The notes beneath the pieces are model-generated. The model was not told where the DNA came from, made no database searches, and saw only the letters and a list, made by a program, of their open reading frames with translations. Both the position numbers and the translations under genes were made by a program. This document shows, piece by piece, positions 1 to 5,424 of a stretch of 11,123 nt of DNA. Position 1 is the first letter of the stretch, and every line of letters begins with the position of its first letter. The DNA comes from Rickettsiales bacterium. GTDB taxonomy: Bacteria; Pseudomonadota; Alphaproteobacteria; Rickettsiales; Anaplasmataceae. The stretch is from NCBI GenBank assembly GCA_031281335.1, contig JAITFM010000085.1:1-11123 (forward strand), written 5' to 3'.

Positions 1-539
1 CAAGGGTTGTTCCAGGCAATAAAGACCTTGTACTAAGTCCTGCAGATGGTGTGATTTCAAAAATTGAAGAAGTGAGTTACCCTTTATCAGCAGAAGACGA
101 AGAAGAGAAGAAATTTACGCTTGTTAGCATATTCTTGAGTGTTTTAGACGTACATGTGAATCGCATACCAATATCTGGTACAGTAAAGGAAATGCACTAT
201 AAGAAAGGCAAGTTCGTGTCTGCAATGAGCAATAGGTCTAGTAACGAAAACGAAAAGCAGGTTATTGTGGTTGAGTATGAAAAGGGAAAAGAGATTATTG
301 TAGAGCAAATAGCTGGGTTAATTGCACGTCGTATCGCTTGTAATTTAAGAGTGTCTCAAAACGTAAAAGCAGGTGAGAGGTTTGGGATTATAAGATTTGG
401 CAGTAGGGTGAATATTTACGTTCCTACTGATATAGAAATAAGAGTCTCAGAAGGGCAAACTGTTGTTGGTGGTGAAACAATTATAGCAAATTTGAATAAG
501 GAAAGTGCTCAAGAAAAGCTTACTTTTGATGTCATATGA
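1..539 (+). CDS. psd: Phosphatidylserine decarboxylase proenzyme, 3' part (5' end outside window)
   Basis: Decarboxylates phosphatidylserine to phosphatidylethanolamine at the inner membrane, using a pyruvoyl group made by self-cleavage. The frame is open from base 3 to the TGA at 537-539, giving 178 visible codons; family members of this short type are around 230 aa, so roughly 50 N-terminal residues are missing. A GTG at 51 lies inside the conserved SPADG region and is not the start. Visible hallmarks are SPADG (the conserved Asp), DVHVNR (the conserved His) and, near the C-terminus, RFGSR. The Gly-Ser bond at 399-404 is the expected autocleavage point, where Ser becomes the pyruvoyl group of the alpha chain. 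The FGSR context fits the short PSD type common in alphaproteobacteria. The stop overlaps the pssA start (ATGA), so product and precursor enzymes of the same pathway are probably translationally coupled. Confidence 0.95.
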   Translation, partial: RVVPGNKDLVLSPADGVISKIEEVSYPLSAEDEEEKKFTLVSIFLSVLDVHVNRIPISGTVKEMHYKKGKFVSAMSNRSSNENEKQVIVVEYEKGKEIIVEQIAGLIARRIACNLRVSQNVKAGERFGIIRFGSRVNIYVPTDIEIRVSEGQTVVGGETIIANLNKESAQEKLTFDVI

Positions 540-1306
540 GCAGTAATGACAGTAACAGTAGGTCTCTACCTGTTACTAAGTTATTCCCAAATTTTATAAC
601 TTTATTGGGTTTATGCTCTGGTCTCACTTCGCTTAAATTTACATTTAATGAACAGTGGGAGTTTGCAGTAATTTTTATTATCATTGCAGCAATTATAGAT
701 GGAATGGATGGCAGAATAGCCAGAATTCTAAAATCAACTAGTGATTTTGGAGCGCAGCTTGATTCCTTTGCAGATTTTCTAAATTTTGGTGCAGCACCTG
801 CGTTTCTTTTATATTTTTGGAAGTTAAAGGAAATCAAAGTTATAGGGTGGATATTAGTAATGATATATGTTATCTGCATTTCGATAAGGCTTGCAAGGTT
901 TAATGTATCGTTGAATGCAGAACAACTTGACTGGGAAAAATTCTTCTTTTCTGGTGTTCCAGCACCGATATGTGCTTTACTTTCTTTGTTGCCAATAATC
1001 ATTACCTTTCAATCTCATGAAAGTGAATACCTACTTTTTATGGAGCAATTTTTTAACATAAGAAATACGGCTTGTTACTTTTTAGCTATTTCATTTTTTT
1101 CGGTCAGCCATATTCCAACTTTCTCTGCAAAGTACATTTATATTCCCAGAAGCCTGTCCTATATATTTGTGTCACTTTTTGGAGTATTTATCGTATTCTT
1201 TGTCAGTAAGCCTTGGATTACTCTACCAATTCTAGGTGTAATATATACACTGACTATTCCAGTAAGCATCGGGCTATATATATATTACACGTATAAAGCT
1301 CGTTAG
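536..1306 (+). CDS. pssA: CDP-diacylglycerol-serine O-phosphatidyltransferase (phosphatidylserine synthase)
   Basis: Condenses CDP-diacylglycerol with L-serine to give phosphatidylserine and CMP, supplying the substrate of the preceding psd gene. The 256-aa product carries a complete CDP-alcohol phosphatidyltransferase signature at residues 58-80, DG-x2-AR-x8-G-x3-D-x3-D (DGRIAR ... [10 protein letters not shown]), with the metal- and substrate-binding aspartates intact. The rest is mostly hydrophobic, with several membrane segments (about 42-56, 84-92, 98-118, 140-158 and further helices to the C-terminus), as expected for an integral membrane enzyme. The ATG at 536 overlaps the psd stop in the form ATGA; no separate Shine-Dalgarno is evident, which fits coupling. 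Length is in the usual range for the family and no damage is seen. Confidence 0.95.
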   Translation: MSSNDSNSRSLPVTKLFPNFITLLGLCSGLTSLKFTFNEQWEFAVIFIIIAAIIDGMDGRIARILKSTSDFGAQLDSFADFLNFGAAPAFLLYFWKLKEIKVIGWILVMIYVICISIRLARFNVSLNAEQLDWEKFFFSGVPAPICALLSLLPIIITFQSHESEYLLFMEQFFNIRNTACYFLAISFFSVSHIPTFSAKYIYIPRSLSYIFVSLFGVFIVFFVSKPWITLPILGVIYTLTIPVSIGLYIYYTYKAR

Positions 1307-1328
1307 CTAAAAATTGTAATAAAAAGTA

Positions 1329-2678
1329 GTGAGTAGCATGGTTATAAAAATAAGTGAACTATTAAATTCATTTCTGTACGTAAAGATATTTAACATCCCA
1401 TTTATAATTATTTGGGTAATTGCAACTGGGGTTTTTTGTACTGTTCAGTTCAAATTTACTAACTTTAGGTTATTCAAGTATGGAATACAAACGCTATTCA
1501 ACCTAAGATGTAATCATAATAACGGTATAATCACTCATATTCAAGCGTTTGCAACAGTAATTTCAGGAACGGTTGGTCTTGGGACAATATCAGGAGTTGC
1601 TATAGCTATCACAATAGGGGGCCCGAGTGCAATTTTTTGGATGATAATTACCGGAATACTTGGTATGTCGATAAAATTTGCCGAAGTGGTGCTTGCATTC
1701 AATTATCGCTCTGAAAACTCAACTGGCGGGGCTTTTTATTACATGAAGTACGGGCTTGCTAAGATTGGATTTGTCAGGACTGGTAAATTTCTTGCATTCA
1801 CTTATGCAATTATGTTACTTATTGCGATGATTTTGGGTGGCATACCATTTCAAGCAAATCAAATTGCAGCATTGTCAAATAACCTCTTTGAATATAACGC
1901 ATCTATTATTATATCGCTGCTTGTCTTGATTGTAATACTGGGAGGAATAAAACGAATTGCTTTCGTTTCAACGGGTTTAGCACCAATTATGATAATGTTG
2001 TATATAGGTATGTGTGTGTATTTAATCTGCGTAAACGGAAATAACCTGCTGAATGCTCTATCTATAATATTTCAAGATATCTTTAACAAATCAGCCATAG
2101 GAGGTGGGATGCTGAGTGGATTAATAGCCGGAGTTAGAAGATCAGTATTTGCTAACGAAGCAGGTACCGGAACAGCAGCCATAGCACATTCAGCTGTGAA
2201 AGAGGAAGACCCAATTAAGGTTGGAAGTGTTGCAATGATTGCACCATTTGTAGACACAATATTAGTCTCATTTTTGACTGGCATTGTGATAATTATCACT
2301 GGTATGCATAGTACTGATAACGTGGGTGATATTACATTGGTTAGCTCGGCATTTTCAACAGCCTTGCCTTTATTTAGCAAGCTAGTTCTCCCGCTGATAA
2401 TGTTTTCCTTTGCATTTTCCACGATAATAGCTTATTGTTACTACTGTGAAGTTGCCTTGCTGTACTTATTTGGTAGCAAAAAAGTACTGATATTGTTCCA
2501 AGTTCTTATAGTGGGTTCGGTATATATCAGTTGTATGTCAAAAAATATAGAATTTATATCTTACTTAGGCGACAGTTTGTTTATGTGTCTTATGATTCCA
2601 AATGCTGTTGCAGTATATCTACTGAGAAGAGAAATCTCAAACACACTAGATTATTATTACTATTCTAAAAGGTATTAA
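1329..2678 (+). CDS. Alanine/glycine:cation symporter family (AGCS) transporter, first tandem copy
   Basis: Predicted inner-membrane Na+- (or H+-) coupled amino-acid importer of the AGCS family (TC 2.A.25, LeuT fold). The 449-aa protein is hydrophobic throughout. Family landmarks: VGLGTISGVAIAI (about 82-94), GGPSAIFWM (97-105), the following GMSIKFAEV helix (112-120), GGAFYYM (133-139), GGIKRIAFVS, and the FANEAGTGTAAIAHS stretch in the second half. The usual G-x-G-N of the first motif reads G-L-G-T. The reading starts with GTG at 1329; an in-frame ATG at 1338 is an equally possible start, and no clear Shine-Dalgarno decides between them. It lies 22 bp after pssA and 2 bp before a paralogue. 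The substrate (alanine, glycine, serine or another) cannot be read from sequence. Within this operon, an amino acid feeding serine-dependent lipid synthesis is a reasonable guess only. Confidence 0.9.
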   Translation: MSSMVIKISELLNSFLYVKIFNIPFIIIWVIATGVFCTVQFKFTNFRLFKYGIQTLFNLRCNHNNGIITHIQAFATVISGTVGLGTISGVAIAITIGGPSAIFWMIITGILGMSIKFAEVVLAFNYRSENSTGGAFYYMKYGLAKIGFVRTGKFLAFTYAIMLLIAMILGGIPFQANQIAALSNNLFEYNASIIISLLVLIVILGGIKRIAFVSTGLAPIMIMLYIGMCVYLICVNGNNLLNALSIIFQDIFNKSAIGGGMLSGLIAGVRRSVFANEAGTGTAAIAHSAVKEEDPIKVGSVAMIAPFVDTILVSFLTGIVIIITGMHSTDNVGDITLVSSAFSTALPLFSKLVLPLIMFSFAFSTIIAYCYYCEVALLYLFGSKKVLILFQVLIVGSVYISCMSKNIEFISYLGDSLFMCLMIPNAVAVYLLRREISNTLDYYYYSKRY

Positions 2679-2680
2679 AC

Positions 2681-4147
2681 ATGATTTATAGATTGTTTTG
2701 TGCGGTATTATATTGCCTATTGTTTAATAATTCATACGCTGCTTCGGGTTTTTACGAAAGCTATGGCGCTGTGTTAAGTGGAATGAACAATTTCATGAAT
2801 GAGGTGTTGTTTTTCAAGACCTTCTATGTTCCATTTATAATTCTTTTGCTAGCGTTTGGTTATGTATTTCTAACGTTGCGCTTCAAATTTCTCAACATAA
2901 GGATGTTTAAGCATGCGTTTGCTATTTTGTGTGGAAAATATGACACAAATCATCACGATGGCCACATTACGCATTTTCAGGCATTTGTAACTGCACTTTC
3001 AAGTACGGTCGGCCTTGGAACTGTTGCCGGTGTTGCAATTGCAGTTTCAATGGGAGGACCAGGAGCGGTGCCTTGGATGATGATTACAGGCTTTTTTGGT
3101 ATGTCAGCAAAATTCGCTGAAGTGACTTTAGCGTTCAGGCACAGAACAGAAGGTCAGAAGCAATTATTTAGTGGTCCCTTTCGATACATAAGAAATGGGC
3201 TGGAGGAGTTTGGATTTAAGAAACTTGGTATTGTATTGGCTGCGGTATATGCAGTGTTTCTTGTGTTATCAGGTCTTGGTGGAAGTGTAGCGTTTCAAAC
3301 CAACCAAATGGTTTCAATATTATCTGGTTATTCAAGTTGGGTGGATAATCATCCTTGGTTTCTTTCTTCCATAATTTCCACATTACTTGCTCTGGTAATC
3401 ATAGGTGGAATTAAGAGAATAGCCAGAGTATCTTCCGCGCTGGTGCCTATTATGTCACTCATATATATTTTTAGTTGTGTCATTATAATCGCATTTAATA
3501 TTCACAACTTTAGCAATGCATTTAAAATACTATTTTCCAATATGATAGATTTCAATGCTGTTGGTGGAGGAGTAGTTGGAGCGTTCGTTGCTGGAATTCA
3601 AAGAGCAATTTTTGCCAGCGAAGCGGGTGTTGGTTCCGCCTCAATTACACACGCGGTAGCCAAAGATAAAGAGCCGGTAAGAACCGGGCTAGTCGCGATG
3701 ATAGAGCCGTGCTTTGATACAATGTTAATTTGTTGTTTGACAGGGATAACAATAGTTATAACAGGTGCGTATCAGACTGGTGTTGGCGAAGGGATATTGA
3801 TTACTCAAAAGGCATTTGAAACAGTTTCTTCTTGGTTTCCTATACTTTTGACAATGGCTGCACCTTTGTTTGCGTTTTCTTCGGTAATTTCGTTTGTGTA
3901 TTGCTGTGAGATGGGATGGCTATATTTGTTTGGTGCAAAGAGTATAGTGATATACCGCACAGCGGTAATAATTGTGGCGTTTTTCTCTGGTCTTTCTAAG
4001 GATATAATGACTATTGCCAATATCGGTGGAACTTTATTCTCTTGTTTAGCCCTCATCAACATGATAGCACTTATACTGTTTAGTAGTAAGATTAACGATG
4101 AAGTTCAATGCTACCTGAGAAGGCTGAGAAATAACAAGATTAGCTAG
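2681..4147 (+). CDS. Alanine/glycine:cation symporter family (AGCS) transporter, second tandem copy
   Basis: Second AGCS carrier, 488 aa, clearly paralogous to the gene before it: THFQAF, TVGLGTVAGVAIAVSMGGPG, PWMMITGFFGMSAKFAEV, GGIKRIARVSS and FASEAGVGSASITHAV align block by block. It differs in having about 20 extra N-terminal residues that resemble a signal peptide (hydrophobic core, then a possible cleavage after NNSYA) and a changed substrate-side motif, SGPFRYI in place of GGAFYYM, so the two copies may have different specificities. The G-x-G-N motif again reads GLGT. The ATG at 2681 is preceded by AAAGG at 2668-2672, 8 nt away and inside the end of the upstream gene, a good Shine-Dalgarno. 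The 2-bp gap indicates cotranscription. No frameshift or truncation is seen; the transported amino acid is unknown. Confidence 0.9.
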   Translation: MIYRLFCAVLYCLLFNNSYAASGFYESYGAVLSGMNNFMNEVLFFKTFYVPFIILLLAFGYVFLTLRFKFLNIRMFKHAFAILCGKYDTNHHDGHITHFQAFVTALSSTVGLGTVAGVAIAVSMGGPGAVPWMMITGFFGMSAKFAEVTLAFRHRTEGQKQLFSGPFRYIRNGLEEFGFKKLGIVLAAVYAVFLVLSGLGGSVAFQTNQMVSILSGYSSWVDNHPWFLSSIISTLLALVIIGGIKRIARVSSALVPIMSLIYIFSCVIIIAFNIHNFSNAFKILFSNMIDFNAVGGGVVGAFVAGIQRAIFASEAGVGSASITHAVAKDKEPVRTGLVAMIEPCFDTMLICCLTGITIVITGAYQTGVGEGILITQKAFETVSSWFPILLTMAAPLFAFSSVISFVYCCEMGWLYLFGAKSIVIYRTAVIIVAFFSGLSKDIMTIANIGGTLFSCLALINMIALILFSSKINDEVQCYLRRLRNNKIS

Positions 4148-4159
4148 ATTTTCGTTACG

Positions 4160-4744
4160 ATGGAGAAGTATATAGTTCTTATATTATCCTACGTGTTGGG
4201 TTCAATACCGTTTAGCTTAACCATTACAAGGATAAAAGGAATAAATCTAAGGGAAGTAGGTTCTGGAAACATCGGCGCTACAAATGTTGCAAGAACGGGG
4301 AATAAAGGACTTGCTGCTCTGGCACTGTTTCTGGACTCCTTGAAGGGATTCATCGCGGTTCATATAGCGCAACAATTTTTTGGTAGTGGTAGTTTTTACA
4401 TATGTGCATCCGCAATGTTAGCAGTTCTAGGGCATATGTTTCCTGTATGGTTAAAATTCAGTGGAGGAAAGGGAGTTGCAACAACTTTGGGGATTTTGAT
4501 AGCACTTGGTATTCATATTGCATTAGTGTTTATATTTGTTTGGCTGGCAGTATTTTTTACCTTTCGATATTCCTCTCTTGCCTCCTTAACGGCCACTGCA
4601 GCAGCTGTTGCGATATCTCTTTTTTTTCAAAAAGACTTATTTTTTACTCTATTGATCGTGGCAGTATTAGTTTTTTTAAAGCACCACAAAAATATTGCAA
4701 ACCTTCTGCAAGGCAAGGAGTGTAAATTTCATAAGCAGTTTTAG
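4160..4744 (+). CDS. plsY: Acyl-phosphate:glycerol-3-phosphate acyltransferase
   Basis: Integral-membrane enzyme that transfers an acyl chain from acyl-phosphate to glycerol-3-phosphate, the first committed step of phospholipid synthesis (it works with PlsX, not seen here). The 194-aa length is typical. All three PlsY cytoplasmic motifs are visible: motif 1 GSGNIGATNVAR (34-45) with GSIPFS just before it, motif 2 GHMFPVWLKFSGGKGVAT (91-108) which is the glycerol-3-phosphate loop, and motif 3 HHKNIANLLQGKE (175-187). Motif 3 is usually H-x-N-I-x-R-L-x-x-G-x-E, so Asn replaces the usual Arg here; the other positions are kept. It starts with ATG 12 bp after the second symporter, has no obvious Shine-Dalgarno, and is the last gene of the lipid/transporter operon. 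Confidence 0.95.
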   Translation: MEKYIVLILSYVLGSIPFSLTITRIKGINLREVGSGNIGATNVARTGNKGLAALALFLDSLKGFIAVHIAQQFFGSGSFYICASAMLAVLGHMFPVWLKFSGGKGVATTLGILIALGIHIALVFIFVWLAVFFTFRYSSLASLTATAAAVAISLFFQKDLFFTLLIVAVLVFLKHHKNIANLLQGKECKFHKQF

Positions 4745-4844
4745 CCAATGGCGTTAACTTAAGAACCTCCATTAGCAAACTTTCCTAAAGACATGATGGC
4801 GTTTAGGCTTATCCATGTTACCTAATAGAAACGAAAAAAACTAC

Positions 4845-4873
4845 TTGACAAATTCCTCCGGTTTCCTTATTAT
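4845..4873 (+). promoter_or_regulatory. Near-consensus sigma70 promoter with no recognisable downstream gene
   Basis: TTGACA (4845-4850, 6/6) and TATTAT (4868-4873, 5/6 to TATAAT) are separated by exactly 17 bp. Transcription would start near 4880 (GTGGGG) and run rightwards into the repeat region and, if not stopped, antisense into the protease gene that ends at 5425. No ORF with a start codon and Shine-Dalgarno follows. Either an untranslated RNA is made here or this is the promoter of a lost gene. It is called from sequence match alone. Confidence 0.6.
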
Positions 4874-4930
4874 GATAGTGGGGCTATTCATTTAGCTTCA
4901 ATCTGTGCACCTCATGTCTTTATTAATTTC

Positions 4931-4946
4931 ACCTAGACTTCTAGGT
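4931..4946. repeat. 16-bp near-perfect palindrome (hairpin)
   Basis: ACCTAGACTTCTAGGT has seven complementary pairs around a 2-nt centre. AGGT at 4943-4946 can instead pair with ACCT at 4951-4954 across a TTTT loop, so two small alternative hairpins compete. It sits about 50 nt downstream of the expected start site of the 4845-4873 promoter. It could be an operator or an RNA element; the function is unknown. Confidence 0.45.
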
Positions 4947-4980
4947 TTTTACCTATACAAGCTGAAACGCGCTTATAAGT

Positions 4981-5216
4981 CGTTTAAGACAGTATAGTAC
5001 GCCAATTTGCAGGATTAGAGAGTGAGCAACTTCTACCACGGGATTTCTTTTGTCTTTTTTTCTGCTTAGTAAATTTCTTAACGTTTAAGCCAAGGTTAGT
5101 TGTAGTTTAAAAGCAGCTAAATTGCAGCGTTTAAGGCTAAAAAGATGCCAATGTTTTAAAAGAAATATTGACCAGGGCTTCTTTTGCCTTTTTTTTTCAT
5201 CTGGTGAATTCCTTAA
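4981..5216. repeat. Imperfect tandem repeat with T-rich tails
   Basis: Two diverged units can be aligned by eye, 4981-5081 and 5128-5216. Both open with CGTTTAAG, share GCCAAT some 16-20 bases on, and end with a well-conserved block, CCA(C)GGG-x-TTCTTTTG-x-CTTTTTTT followed by a conserved stretch ending (T/C)CTTAA. A third CGTTTAAG at 5082-5089 starts a short 46-bp partial unit between them. AGCTGAAACGCGCTTATAAGT and AGCTAAATTGCAG before the two units suggest the similarity extends upstream. In the second unit a short GGC...GCC stem directly precedes a run of nine T, a weak terminator candidate. It is probably a decayed dispersed intergenic element. Confidence 0.5.
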
Positions 5217-5360
5217 GCATAAAGGTTATATCAACTTTCGTTATCAAACAAGATACATAATAAACTCGCTAAACCTCTAATCGCAGGGAAACTTTTTAAT
5301 TTACCATTGGGATTTGGTGTTACAACATCTGCTGAAAATTTCATGTATCTGGCTATGACT

Positions 5361-5416
5361 AGGGTTATGATAAAGAGGAATTTTCTTTAAAGTTTGTAGA
5401 TAACCTCTAAAACCCT
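5361..5416 (-). other. Interrupted hairpin just downstream of the protease gene
   Basis: AGGGTT (5361-5366) pairs with AACCCT (5411-5416), and AGAGG (5374-5378) pairs with CCTCT (5404-5408), leaving an asymmetric internal loop of 7 and 2 nt and a 25-nt apical loop. Read on the minus strand it begins 9 nt after the stop of the protease gene. There is no T-run after it, so it is not a standard intrinsic terminator. It may protect or end the mRNA. Confidence 0.3.
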
Positions 5417-5424
5417 GAAGACTA

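Larger units (their letters stand above)
4745..5424. other. Gene-poor convergent intergenic region
   Basis: About 680 bp lie between the 3' ends of plsY (+) and the protease gene (-). I see no tRNA cloverleaf, no known small RNA and no ORF with a convincing start. The interval contains a strong + strand promoter (4845-4873), a near-palindrome (4931-4946), an imperfect tandem repeat (4981-5216), a 55-codon open frame without a good start (5223-5390) and an interrupted hairpin (5361-5416). No classical terminator with a strong stem plus T-run is evident for plsY. Confidence 0.6.

Noticed and set aside
51..53. GTG as the start of the psd gene
   Set aside because: The same frame is open to base 3 and encodes the conserved SPADG region before the GTG, so the gene begins upstream of the window.
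532..1002. Minus-strand ORF opposite pssA
   Set aside because: It lies wholly antisense to a gene with a complete catalytic motif and its translation shows no recognisable domain.
2072..2422. Minus-strand ORF opposite the first symporter
   Set aside because: Shadow of a strongly conserved transporter reading frame; no start context or domain.
4402..4725. Second-frame ORF inside plsY
   Set aside because: plsY shows all three family motifs in its own frame; the overlapping frame has none.
4748..4803. ATGGCGTT present twice near the end of plsY
   Set aside because: An 8-bp direct repeat 48 bp apart, with no target-site or element between; probably chance.
4784..4807. CCTAAA...TTTAGG hairpin as plsY terminator
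   Set aside because: Only 6 pairs with a 12-nt loop and no T-run after it; too weak in AT-rich DNA to call.
4745..5424. CRISPR array, tRNA, 4.5S or 6S RNA in the convergent gap
   Set aside because: The repeats are only two diverged units without uniform spacers, and no cloverleaf or SRP/6S signature could be found by eye.
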